Part shown: positions 32,101-42,098 of the stretch, piece after piece
Layout: every line of letters begins with the position of its first letter
How positions within the stretch are numbered: the first letter of the stretch is position 1
Source of the DNA: Zelonia costaricensis
Lineage: Eukaryota; Euglenozoa; Kinetoplastea; Trypanosomatida; Trypanosomatidae
Assembly (NCBI GenBank): GCA_030849075.1
Contig: JASAOO010003531.1
Coordinates: 33,542-97,541, forward strand
Reading direction: 5' to 3'
Length of the DNA stretch: 64,000 nt
The notes under the pieces: model-generated
Databases searched by the model: none
The model's input: only the letters and a program-made list of their open reading frames with translations
Told to the model about the DNA's origin: nothing
Program-made: the position numbers and the translations under genes

Positions 32101-32649
32101 AAAATGAGGGTGGGTCGCAGCACGCTGAAACGGCGCCTCACGCCAAAAGAAACCAGCAAGACAAGAGAAAAGAGACGGCGAGGCTGACCACCCGCAGGCT
32201 TCGTCGAGAAGCAGCTCCCTCGTGCGACAGTGCCCCATGCAGCGTACGATTGCCGGCGCCCACGATTGAGCGTGGGTTTGCATGCAGGCTCGTTTTGTGT
32301 TTGACTGCGGCAAACGGGCACGTGACTCACGGAGATTCGTGCCTCGGGTGCAGCGTAGGGCCGTGCGTTGAGCTGGAAAACAACAAAAAAGAAAAGATGC
32401 GAGTGGTGGCAGGAAGTTCCGGAAGAAGGGGAGAGAGAGGGGAAGGGGGAGGGGGCAGAAGGGAAACCGGCTGGGCACTCTATGGCGGAGAGGATGAAGA
32501 AAGACGAAAGCGCGCCGGCCTGTGCGGAGGACGCTGCGGGGTCAAACACAGGAAGGCACGAGTCAGTCGCACACACACACACAAACTGGAGGATGGCGGC
32601 GGCCAGTTGCCAGTCGTAACGACCGTCTTGGCGCCTGCGCGCGGAATCC

Positions 32650-33528
32650 CTAGTACACGACGCGCTGCTGGGCGACAAACTTGCGCTTGATGTTCAGCGA
32701 CCCGACGGGGCGCATGCGGGACTGCTGCTGCGCCGGCCGCACGCACTGCGCGCCGCTGTGGTCGAGCGTGACGCAGAGGAGCTTGTCCATCGGGGAGAAG
32801 GGCACGGCGCACTCATCCTCGGCGGCGACCAGGCAGTAGGCCTGCATGGCCGTCCCCTTGTCTGTCAGCACGTTCTGCTGAGAGAGGCGCGGTGTGGTCG
32901 CAATGTACTCGGGCACCGTGATGCCCTCACTTTCGTGGCGCTGGACGAGGTCGCGCAGCAGGGCCAGCAGGGTGTGCAGTGTATGGTCCGCCAGCTCGCC
33001 GCCCTCGTAGTCCTCGACCAGGACGGCGTTCTTCTCGTAGCCGCGGCAGCAGTCCGGCGTGTTCTCGACAATGAGGGTCGTCTCGAGGTCGCGGCCGAGC
33101 AGCCGCAGCTCCTTCGTCGCCGACGTGCCGTTGAACCAGCGGCGGTGGCGGTACACGGTATGGCACACAGCCCCGCACGTGTCGATCTGGGCCACAACGG
33201 CGTCGGCGTAGCGGTGCTTACTGGAGGTCCAGATGATCGTTTCGCAGTGGTCGGCGAGGAAGCGCATCAGCTTCTCGATCCCTGGGCGCACGTAAAGCGG
33301 GCCTTGGCGCGCGTAAATGAGCGTCTCATCGAGGTCAAGCACGACTGTCAGTCGGTTCTTGATCTCCGTCGGCTTCGGGGGCACGAGGTACTCGCCCGAG
33401 GCGGTGATTGAAGGTGAGCGGCGAAACACCTCGGTCGCCTCCGATACGGACTCTTCGAGACTGAGCGAAATGGCGTCGGGGCAGTAGACACCCCGAAAGC
33501 TGGCGCCGCGTCGACGCTGGCTGGGCAT
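32650..33528 (-). CDS. SCP/NIF-like HAD phosphatase (CTD phosphatase-like)
   Basis: Probable aspartate-based protein phosphatase of the FCP1/SCP (NLI-interacting factor) group. In the 292-residue protein the catalytic motif DLDETL is at about 65-70 (nucleophile D65, acid D67, T69). Next come YVRPGIEKLMRFLADHCETI, and IIWTSSKHRYADAV around T101 (motif II). Motif III is KELRLLGRDLETTLIVENTP, with a lysine at about 139. The usual D in the VDNSP loop is E here (VENTP, about 155), which may alter metal binding. About 50 variable residues precede the domain and about 110 follow, with a basic C-terminus (LNIKRKFVAQQRVVY). Tim50, a HAD relative, is an alternative, but I see no transmembrane helix. 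The upstream open extension begins at GTG, not ATG; the first ATG, at 33528, is used. Confidence 0.85.
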   Translation of the reverse strand: MPSQRRRGASFRGVYCPDAISLSLEESVSEATEVFRRSPSITASGEYLVPPKPTEIKNRLTVVLDLDETLIYARQGPLYVRPGIEKLMRFLADHCETIIWTSSKHRYADAVVAQIDTCGAVCHTVYRHRRWFNGTSATKELRLLGRDLETTLIVENTPDCCRGYEKNAVLVEDYEGGELADHTLHTLLALLRDLVQRHESEGITVPEYIATTPRLSQQNVLTDKGTAMQAYCLVAAEDECAVPFSPMDKLLCVTLDHSGAQCVRPAQQQSRMRPVGSLNIKRKFVAQQRVVY

Positions 33529-36500
33529 CAACGTCGCGAAGGGAGAGGGGCGAACCGAGGCACGATCAGCTGGACTGTCGCGACACGCCACTACGAGCGC
33601 AGTGGAGCAACGACTCGAGAGGATGAAAAGCCGCGCAGGAAGCACAGAAGAAAAGAGGGAGTACGACCCGCACGCTTAGCGGCTGATGGAACACACAGAT
33701 ACAAGCACGTAAACAAAAGACAAACACACACACACACACACGCACTGACACAACCACGTACACTACTAAGGCAGACGAGGAAGTGCGCGGCGTGCCTCTT
33801 CTTTTTGACTTTTTTTTTTTCGCGCAAGGCTTCACGGCGAAGCGCACCTGCCGCGCAGAAACACCACGGAAACGGACGCCGTTGATATAGGAGAAAAATG
33901 AAGAGTAGCAAGTACAAAGCTCAAAGCAAACTAGAAAGAAAAAAAAAACGGTCGCCGAGGTGCGCGTCAACAAGCACAGGCTAAAACAGCTTGGAAGAGA
34001 GTAAGTGAGAGCTGCCGCAGCCCTGCAAGCCCGTTGACGCGACGCGAGCCGACACTGGAGACGGGAAGGCTGAGCGACAGCGAACGGGGTGGCGCGAATG
34101 AGCGGACGCGACAAGCCGTACGACAGAGCTCACTGACGAAAGCACTGCGGTCCCAGCGGAGGGCTGAGAGGAGACACACACACACACACGAAGAGAAGGC
34201 AAAGCAAACACACAAAGACAGAAAGAGAAGGAGGAAGAGACGTAAGAGTAGGCGAGAGAGGAGAAGAAACACAAAAACACACACACACGTCAAAATCACA
34301 GGCAGAAAAGATGGGAAGGCGAGGAGCAGGGTCGTCGAAGCCGCTGGGTGCGGCGGACAAGCGGGGTGGGAGGTGGGGCACGGAGGTCCAGCAGAAGAAG
34401 AAGAGAGGGGGGGCACGGTAAATGGCAGTGGAGGCTGGGGTGGGGACAGGCGCGGGACGGAGCCGCGTAACGTTTGTTTTGCGGTTCGGGCGGTTTGCTC
34501 CGGGGTTACGTCGCTCGTTGCGTCTCCACTCTGTACTTTGGTTCAGGCGGAGAAAAGAAGGGGAAAGGGGGAAAGGGGGAAAGGCGAGAGCGAGAGCGAC
34601 CTTGACGAGCAGCACCACGCGTAGTGTAGAAAAGACGGAGAAGCGTCACGAAGGGAGGCGGGGCACAAGAGCCGACGAGAGAAGAGGGGGGCAGGGGACG
34701 TCTTGGTGGGGAGCGGAGAGGGAGCGGCGACTCGAACACGTGCGCCCGCGACAGATCGAGTCGTGCGCGAAGGACAAGAGAAGAAAAAAAAACGAGTCCA
34801 CGCGCGGTGGTGAGCAGAAGGTAGGGAATGGAAAGCAAAGAAAAGGGCCGTCAGAGTTCGTCGGGTAGAGCGGCGCTCGTCCTCGCCTAGAAGGCGGCGA
34901 GCAGTTGCCCAGGCAAGTGGCCCACGTACCAGGGAGACGAAGCAGAAGAGGACAAAAAAGAAGAGGAGAGAGGCGTCAGGCGGTGCCGGTGATAGCGCTG
35001 AGCAGGATTCGGCACGGTTGCAGAGACACACAGACAAGATGGTCTATGAAACGCAGAGCACGAGCGAGCTCACGAGTGCACACCTCAAAGAAACGGAAAG
35101 CGGAGCGCCTCGAGCGGGGTCGCAGACTGAACAGGAGAGATGCAGAAGTCTAGCGGACACTGGTGGGTCGAATAGGAGGGAAGGGAAGAGGGGGCAGGGG
35201 AGGCCGGGGTGAGGCGCTCACAGATGCTGAAGCTGCGGAGCTGTAGACGGGTGAGCGCAGCCGAAACGAAAACTTCCTAATCTTGGCAGGGGAGAAAAAG
35301 GCGCTGCCGCGTTGCCGTGCGAGGGGCGCCGAGTTGCACAAGAAAAGAGAGCTCGCTGATTGCGTGATGGCGTCTCAGCACCGAGGCGTGAGCTCAGCGA
35401 CTCACAAAAAGGAAGCGCTTCCGTCGTACCTCCGTGTGTGGCTGGCGGAGTGGTGCGTGCGCTGGGACGATCGGTGCTCACGCTCACGCCGAAGTCAACG
35501 AAACAAAGAAAGGAGAGGACTGAGCTGCGGTGTCGCTGTCGACTATGAGACCCCTTGGCCGCGTCCTTATCCGCCTTGTCACAACACCGGCGAGGTGCCT
35601 GGGTGGACGAATTCGCGTGTGCGTGAGAGTACCAGAGAGAGTGAGTCTGGGAAACAAGCCAGCACGCAGCAGCGCAAGAGGCGAGGAAAACAAAGAACTG
35701 AATCACCCTACGAACGTCGCGGAAGAGGAGGGGGTGAGTGAAGGGGGGGGGAGCAAGATAGAGCGAGGGATCGCGACAGTCGAGAAGAGCACCACACGAC
35801 GGCGTCAAAGCACACTGAAGCAGCTCCCTTTATCACAAGCAGGGGGGAACAAGGACGAGAAACGGAAGAGAAAACGTAAGTCAGGCGCACAGAAAACAAG
35901 AGCAAAACAAGAAGCCTAAGTGAAGTCGAGAAGAAACAAGAAAAGGAAAGACTAGTGATCTTGGGTCAAACACACAGGGGTGGTTGAAAGCAAAAAGCTA
36001 CTAAGACGGCACTTGCGAGGGGGGGGGATGGAAGCAAGAGCACCTAATGGGAAGTCGCGGGAAGGGAGGGGCAGCGAAACTTAACTGTGTGCGACGACAG
36101 GGGTCGTGTGAGGGGGTGGGGGAATGGGGAGAAGAGACGGTCGAGAGGGGGCGACAACACAAAGAAATTGAGAACACCACGCACAAGGTGCGAGAACGAG
36201 GTGGTTGAGGGTGAGGGGGTCGCGAGTGTGTTGGCGGCAAGCGATGATGCGCACGGGTGGGCGATGAGAGGCGCGTGTGGTGCGTTGCGGAGTTTGTGTG
36301 AGATGTGTCGCACGGACGCGCACGTGTCAGGTGCCACAAACCAACGAAAGCAAGTAGTGGTGTGTGGTGCCAGAAGCAGAGCGACGCCCCCGGAAGGAGA
36401 GAGAGGACAGTTGAAGTGAGCCAGCATGCACGCAGGAGTGGTGCGAGGGGACGGAGTTGGGAAAGGCGAGGCGCCAGAGATGACCTCAGCAGGCAACGCA

Positions 36501-37040
36501 CAGGCGGCGTAGCGGCCGGATCATTCAGTGCCCTCCCCCCACGACGCCCAATCCTCAGTTCCGGGAATACACCCTTCAGGAGCGCCACCGCTGTCCGGTT
36601 GAAGAGGAGACGACGGGCGGGCGGCGACGGAGGCGTCGTTGCGGCGGAGAGATGAGCTGGCTTCCAGTGCGGACACCTCGCCCAGGCGCCCCTTCCTCCG
36701 AGTCCTCCCTCGCCGTCGCCGTAAGGGGGTCCCCCACCGACCCCTCCTCTCCCACGGCGCACAAGCAAAGGCGGCGCACAACACGTCGTGCTTGCGGGTG
36801 TTGTCGTCCGAGTGCACGCTGCGCCGTACAGGGGAGAAGAGGGTGCGGCAGGACGTCCTCTAGCCAAGGCGCGGTGGAAGGAAGGGAAGGAGCGGCGAGA
36901 GAGAACCTGCGGAGGTGTACAGTGCGGAGACGGAAGAGGAGAGAGGAGGGAGCTTGCACGTGCCATTCAAAGCGACGAGACAATCACCGGGTCGAGAAGG
37001 ATCAAACCGCGAACCGGGACACACCCATACACACACTAGC

Positions 37041-37071
<31 letters not shown>

Positions 37072-37513
37072 GCCACCCAGACACGTCCACACACGCACAA
37101 CAGGCACACAACCGTCACCATCACTACCAGCGCCACAATTCACCACCACCGCCGTAGCGTCAGGAACCCTCGCGGCAAGGTTGCCACACCCCGCGCCCAT
37201 CGGCGCCGCTCGTCGCCCACCAGCCACAGCCGCTGACACGAGGAAAGTGGTGGAGGTGCATGCCAGCGCCAATCCCTTCCTCTGCCAGTTCTCGCTAGAG
37301 CAAGACACGAAACCTGCACACAGGAGTGCGGTGCCCCATGGGGCGCACGGGCTGCGCATCGTGTGCCCCGTCCGTATGCCCACGAGCCCCGCTTCTTCTG
37401 GTCGCGCGTCACGACTGCATCTCACAGCCAGGCATCAGGCGCGAAAAGGCTCATTTGGCGGACACGCACAGACGCGCACACACCCACGCCCGCGCACGGG
37501 TCGCGCACGTCTG
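33529..37513. other. 4 kb non-coding interval: phosphatase leader and long 3' UTR of the SET/MYND gene
   Basis: No supported gene on either strand. Minus sense is CT-rich with several U tracts (plus A runs at 33942-33949 and 34787-34795) and T10 on plus at 33812-33821. Open frames on minus (for example 36001-36966) are Pro/Ser/Leu/Arg-rich with no domain and look like read-through of pyrimidine-rich UTR. Confidence 0.6.
37040..37064. repeat. (CA)12 microsatellite
   Basis: Uninterrupted CA repeat on plus about 470 bases beyond the stop codon of the SET/MYND gene; UG repeat in its presumed 3' UTR. Confidence 0.9.
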
Positions 37514-38845
37514 CTATGAGGCTGCGGCCTCCGTCGCCTCCCGGACGCAGCGTGGGCACCCGCACTCGAAGAGGTAGTGCTCAAAGAGCTGCTGCTGCCT
37601 CACGGCCAGGGGCAGCTCCGTGTCAATGTAGCTGATCGTGAGCTCCTCGCCAACCGCGACATCGCGCAGCGCCGCGACAGCGAGCGTCTCGTCGTTAGTC
37701 GCCGCGTACTGCACGGAAAGGCTCGGCTCGCACGAGTGGTTGAAGAGGCAGCCGACGCCGTAAATGCCCTGCCCGCGCGAGCTGCGCGCCAGCTCCGCGA
37801 CGTCCTTGACTCCGCCGCCCTTCTGCAGCGCCACCGCCTCAAACGCGTTCACCGAGGCCTCGCCGCCCTCCAGCGAGCACACCAGCTCACGGTGCATCTC
37901 GTACGGCGACGGCGGCGACCGCTCCTGCCCGTTGAGCAGCACCGCCCCCATCAGCTCCGACCACCGCGCCGCCGTCACGAAGTCGCACTCGGCCGGGTCC
38001 ATGTCGAAGACGCCGTGCAGGAGCGCAGCGCTCGCGGCACAGAAGTCGGCCTTGCTGCGCGGCTCCGCTTCGTAGGCAGCCCTCACGGCTGGCACCGACA
38101 TCGGGTCGCGCTTGCTGGCGGCGAAGGCGGCGGCATGGGCCGCGATGGCCGCCGCGCTGGAGGCCGCCGTCGGGACGTCGTCGATGAGCAGGTACGTGAA
38201 GAGAAAGGCGGTGATGGGGGAGCGGATGAGCTGCGCGTAGGGCTCGAAGGCGCGCTCGAGCGGTTGGTGGTGCAGGCGGTGCGCGCACAGCGTCTGGGCG
38301 ACGATGCGCAGCCCCAGTATTGCCGTGTCGCTGAAGTCCACGCCGTTTTGCACCCAGTCGTACTGCATGAAGGCAGCCAGAGCGCCGCGCTGCGCAGCCG
38401 TCATGCGGCCTGTGCAGCTGACCCAGTGGAACTGCCGCAGGGCCGACTCGCGGCACCGCGCGGAGCAGAACCGCTCCTCGCACCCCTGCGCCTTCCACAG
38501 GCACGGCACGGGCTCCTGCGGGGTGTGCAGCTCCGGATGCGGCAGCGCGAGCGCCGTCTTCTTGCGCCGCGTGTTGCGTGCAACCTGCGCCCGCGGCGTC
38601 TCGAGAGAGCGCAAGCAGAAGGGGCACACCGGCACGGCGGACTCGACGTCGTCCATGTTCTGCGAGCAGCACAGCGCCGTCTCCTCGTGCACGGTGCTGC
38701 CGGCAGCGAAGGTGCGGGTAGCGTAGAGCCCCTTGCCCTTCACCGGATCCGTGATAATCTCCATCCCAGTGCCAGCCAGCGCCACACTATAGAAGTCCTC
38801 CGTGTACGTCCACGACGGACTGCCGTGTCGCGCCGTGCTCGTCAT
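37514..38845 (-). CDS. SET and MYND domain protein, SMYD/SET5-like methyltransferase
   Basis: Probable lysine methyltransferase using S-adenosylmethionine; the substrate (histone or other protein) is unknown. The 443-residue protein has the split SET layout of SMYD enzymes. The N-terminal SET half reads GKGLYATRTFAAGSTVHEE at about 37-55. A zinc-binding MYND-like insert has CPFC (74, 77), then C115, C122, C127, C131, H140 and C144. After a helical middle comes the catalytic half with GVGCLFNHSCEPSLSVQYA near residue 365 and VGEELTISYID. The terminal FECGCPRC supplies the post-SET zinc cysteines. All key SET motifs (GxG, NHSCEPN-like, ELTISY) are present, so activity is plausible. The frame stays open into the next gene, but ATG 38845 (MTSTARHGSPSW) fits the domain start. 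Confidence 0.88.
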   Translation of the reverse strand: MTSTARHGSPSWTYTEDFYSVALAGTGMEIITDPVKGKGLYATRTFAAGSTVHEETALCCSQNMDDVESAVPVCPFCLRSLETPRAQVARNTRRKKTALALPHPELHTPQEPVPCLWKAQGCEERFCSARCRESALRQFHWVSCTGRMTAAQRGALAAFMQYDWVQNGVDFSDTAILGLRIVAQTLCAHRLHHQPLERAFEPYAQLIRSPITAFLFTYLLIDDVPTAASSAAAIAAHAAAFAASKRDPMSVPAVRAAYEAEPRSKADFCAASAALLHGVFDMDPAECDFVTAARWSELMGAVLLNGQERSPPSPYEMHRELVCSLEGGEASVNAFEAVALQKGGGVKDVAELARSSRGQGIYGVGCLFNHSCEPSLSVQYAATNDETLAVAALRDVAVGEELTISYIDTELPLAVRQQQLFEHYLFECGCPRCVREATEAAAS

Positions 38846-39587
38846 CACTGCAGGCGTGCGATAACGGCGAGAGCGAGGTGGTGAGAAGTATACGGCGAAC
38901 AAGACGGCACCCAAAAGTGCGAGCACGCGGTGTGCGGCGGGGAGGAGGGGGAGGGGGCGGTCGTGACGGCACCCCCGTTCGCTCTTTAACGAGTTCGTGT
39001 GATAGGGAGTGGGCAGAGGAAGGAGGAGAAGGGAGTCGCAAAGCAAGACTACGAGGGCAGGAGGACATAGGGTCAAGATGTGGAACTCGCCGCCAGCACG
39101 AGTGCGCAGCGATTTCCGAGGGCGGCAGCACCTCACCGTGCCGAACGCGGTGGAATGTGCCCGTCCTTCTTGTCGTTGTTTTCGGCGTTTGGCATCGTCC
39201 AGCTTGTCGAGCACAGCGAACAGGTTCACACGTGCCAGGTGCAACGCTGCCCCTGCGCAGCGGCTTTTTACGTACAGCCGGGCACGAGGCTCACACGCGC
39301 ACCATAAAGAGAAGGGGAGAGCATTGACAAGGAGAAAGTCTGGGCAGCTTAACGGTGCGATGGTGGCGCTGGAGCGAACTCTCCGCTTCTCCCCACTCCC
39401 TCGAGCCTTGCCCTCCTCAACCGCACCAAAGCGACGCGCTTGCCGCCTCCATTCGCTGCTTCTTCCCCCTCTCCCACAAGCGCGGGAGCCGCTGTTGTCC
39501 TGGAGAAGAGGCGAAGCCACCAAAACTGGAGAGTTGACGAGGGAGAAGGGAGGAGACGGTGGGTCGGGGAGTGGGGAAAGGGAGTGA
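38846..39587. other. Intergenic: SET/MYND leader and AFG1 3' UTR
   Basis: Mixed sequence, pyrimidine-rich in the minus sense near 38900-39000. No gene seen. Confidence 0.6.
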
Positions 39588-41171
39588 TCAGGCGCACACC
39601 TTGCGTTGGAGATCGGGTTGTAGCAAAGCAGAAAAGTCAAAGTCGGAGACGACAAAGTGGCGGTGGTCACGCAGCAGGTACGAGGCGGAGCCCATCTCGC
39701 TGAGCCGGCTCCGGATTCGGGCGAAGCTCATCACTTCCTCATCGTTCCGGAAACTGTAGTGTGCCGTGTACCCGCTCCGCTCGTCCTCGCCCTCACTGTA
39801 GTACGCGTCGTCGAGGCTGTCGCTCGCCTCATCTGCTGCGTCGCCGCCTGTGAGAGCTCGGTCCTTGGCGGCGCCGGTGTAGTCGGGATCCATGAGGTGG
39901 TCCCACGGCACAGAGGAGGTGAAAAGCAGCTTCACGTTGTTCTGGTACAGCTCATCGACGAGCACGACAAACTGATGCGACGCGTTCGCGTTCATCCTGC
40001 CCAGCTGCGGGATATTTGTGACAATCACGGTGTGAAACTGCAGCGCGATCAGCTGCATGTCGGCAGAGGCGAGGCCCTCCCGCGCGCCGCACACGTCGGT
40101 GAAGTTGAAGACGGCGCAACCGCCGCAGCGCACCGGTATGACGACGCTGCGGCCGTGGTGCCACAGCGTGTCCTCCTTGATCCAGGTGAGCGGCCCGCCA
40201 CCGCGGGCACCGTAGCCGTGCTCGACGCGCCGGAGCAGCCGCTCCACGTTGCTTCTTGAGTTGGGGTGGAGAAAGACGAGGTGGTGGTGCCGCTCCTGCT
40301 CCTCCCTCACCCGATAGTCGCGGATGTCCGCGCAGTGGACCACGTGGCAGTGCTGCCGCAGCACCGGGAGGAACGCGTTGAAGGAGGCGGAGACGCGGCA
40401 GAGGTCCTCCGGCGGGCGGTTGCTCGTCGTGACAAGGAAGAGGCCCCGCCGGAAGGCCTCGGTGAAAAAAGAGGCCAGCAGCGCCGCATGTGCCACATCG
40501 AACGTCTGAAACTCGTCAAAGCAAAGAACCGGTGTCTCATCAAGTATCTCGCTGACCACTACGTTGATGGGCCGCACGGCGCGCAGCTGCTGTCGCTCCG
40601 CGGGCGAGGCGGCAGCGCGGCGCCGCTGCGTCAGCGCCGCTTCTGCGCGAAAGAGACGGTCGACAAGCTCGCTCATGAAGGAGTGGAGGTGAGAGCGGCG
40701 TTTCGCGTACGGCGTGTCGCAGTGGTCGAACAGGTCGAGTATCATCGTCTTTCCGATGCCCACGTCGCCCCACAGGTAGAGCCCGCGCTTCTCCACAACA
40801 CCGATGTTCTCGGCCTCCAGCACGCCCAGGCTGCGGGTGACGGAGTCGGGAAGCCTGCGGCCGGCTTGGCGGGCCAACGCAGCCCACATGGAAGCCGGCA
40901 AGCTTTGCGCGGCGCGCAGCCACCTCGGTGACCCGGCGCCGGCGAACTCCGTGGGCCGCGTGAACGGCGTCACCGTGCCGGCTGCCTCGCCGTCGTGGCA
41001 CTGCTGGATGAGCTGGAGAAGCGGGGTGCAGGCCTCCGCCATGCGCAGCTGACACGGATCGGCCGCAATGACGCCTTTCCGTGTGAGCTGCTCGTACGCC
41101 TCCACAACGGTGCGCTTTGTCGAGACGTGACTGGCCCATGTGTTGCGCCGCCGGCCGCTGAAACGAAACAT
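39588..41171 (-). CDS. AFG1: AFG1/LACE1-family mitochondrial AAA+ ATPase
   Basis: Probable mitochondrial ATPase that helps quality control or export of inner-membrane proteins (yeast Afg1, human AFG1L). The protein has 527 residues. The start MFRFSGRRRNTWASHVSTKR is basic and amphipathic, consistent with import. Walker A GDVGIGKT is at about 135-142 within GLYLWGDVGIGKTMILDLFD, and Walker B is VLCFDEFQ at about 215-222. TTSNRPPEDL, the family's sensor region, follows. A later LFTSSVPWDHL stretch and a Glu/Asp-rich insert (SEGEDE) precede the C-terminal RIRSRLSEMGSASYL, equivalent to the R-x-x-SRL-x-EM motif. The reading frame is open further upstream, but a 19-base T tract and AG in the leader (41419-41453) place the mRNA start downstream of that. 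Confidence 0.92.
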   Translation of the reverse strand: MFRFSGRRRNTWASHVSTKRTVVEAYEQLTRKGVIAADPCQLRMAEACTPLLQLIQQCHDGEAAGTVTPFTRPTEFAGAGSPRWLRAAQSLPASMWAALARQAGRRLPDSVTRSLGVLEAENIGVVEKRGLYLWGDVGIGKTMILDLFDHCDTPYAKRRSHLHSFMSELVDRLFRAEAALTQRRRAAASPAERQQLRAVRPINVVVSEILDETPVLCFDEFQTFDVAHAALLASFFTEAFRRGLFLVTTSNRPPEDLCRVSASFNAFLPVLRQHCHVVHCADIRDYRVREEQERHHHLVFLHPNSRSNVERLLRRVEHGYGARGGGPLTWIKEDTLWHHGRSVVIPVRCGGCAVFNFTDVCGAREGLASADMQLIALQFHTVIVTNIPQLGRMNANASHQFVVLVDELYQNNVKLLFTSSVPWDHLMDPDYTGAAKDRALTGGDAADEASDSLDDAYYSEGEDERSGYTAHYSFRNDEEVMSFARIRSRLSEMGSASYLLRDHRHFVVSDFDFSALLQPDLQRKVCA

Positions 41172-42098
41172 GTTTCTGTCAGGGGAGGGAGAGGGGAGGG
41201 GGCAGGGGGCGAAGTGCACAGGAGCTCTACCCAAACAACAAAGCAACAAAACGCCAAGTGCGTGAGCCCTCGACAGAGACGGAGGGGCAAAGGCGCCTGC
41301 GTTTACCCAAGTTGGGAAATATGTCGTCACCGGGACGTGACAGCGGGGGGGAGGCGGAAGGATAGACGGCACCAGCGGCAGGAACCAAAATGAAGCGAGT
41401 GCGATGTACGCACACAAACTAGGAGATGGCGGGCAAAAAAAAAAAAAAAAAAAGGAGACTCCCGCAGGTGTAAAGTTGTTTGAGCTGGCGGCTAGCAAAT
41501 GAGGGGGTACGGGGAGGCACGCGACGTGTGACACGTCGGCCCCAGGTCTGGGGGCGGACAAGAGGAGCCAGGGAGGGGCAACAAAATGAAACCCTTCCGT
41601 GCGCTTACTGGCACACACACACACACAAGTTCCACCGAGGGGCGGAGAAGTCCGCCTGCCGAGTGTGTGCTTGGCGGCGATGAAGTCACGCGTGGCTGCT
41701 CTGTAAGGGTGGATGCCAGAGGCGTGCTGTGGCAGGTGGGGTGTGCCGTGCGGGGCAAGTGCAATTCACATGAGACAAGAGTCGCAGGCGAGGGGATGAG
41801 TCCACAGCTCGGTGAGGGCAGACATGCATGAGGCGAAGACATGACACCGTTGTGAAGGGGGGGGGGGGGCGCATTGCCTGCGGTCCGGTACGTGTCCTGT
41901 GGTCGCGCGTTGCCGGGAGCCGCAAGGGCCGGGGCAAGGAACCGTGCGCGTCTCTGGCTGATGCAGTCAGCAACAGTTGCCACCATCGAACGTCAGTGCG
42001 AGAGTGCTCCGATGTCGCTTCATGCAGCGCGCAGTCATGCACGCACACAGACACACACATACACACACACTCACTTTTCAGGGCAGGCGGCGTGCAGC
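41172..42098. other. Intergenic: AFG1 leader and UFL1 3' UTR
   Basis: Apart from the AFG1 acceptor, it contains plus G13 at 41857-41869 and CA repeats near 41612-41629 and 42049-42071. No gene seen. Confidence 0.6.
41419..41453 (-). promoter_or_regulatory. Predicted trans-splice acceptor of AFG1, with T19 tract
   Basis: On the minus strand 19 consecutive T (complement of A run 41435-41453) are followed by GCCCGCCATCTCCTAG. The AG is the complement of bases 41419-41420. It gives a leader of about 250 bases. It is the longest T tract I saw in the window. Confidence 0.65.

Larger units (their letters stand above)
21609..32649. other. 11 kb interval with no credible protein gene
   Basis: This stretch separates the AP-1 beta start from the stop of the HAD phosphatase. 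I looked at both strands for family matches, transmembrane patterns and coding-like third positions and found none. Open frames exist (the longest is minus 29803-31260) but translate as Leu/Ser/Pro/Phe/Cys-rich strings typical of CT-rich DNA. The minus sense is pyrimidine-rich and TG-repeat-rich throughout, like UTR sequence from a minus-strand unit. It holds CA repeats on plus (about 22979-23012, 25662-25685, 29114-29140), G14 at 22447-22460 and T12 at 23751-23762. It may be one extremely long 3' UTR of the phosphatase gene plus the AP-1 beta leader, or hold non-coding RNAs. I saw no tRNA-like or mobile-element sequence. Confidence 0.65.

Noticed and set aside
36001..36966. 321-codon minus-strand open frame in the 4 kb spacer
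   Set aside because: Pro/Ser/Arg/Leu-rich low-complexity translation of CT-rich sequence, with no conserved feature.
38846..39670. In-frame extension of the SET/MYND gene overlapping the end of AFG1
   Set aside because: It would overlap another gene on the same strand and lacks domain content; the SET fold begins after ATG 38845.
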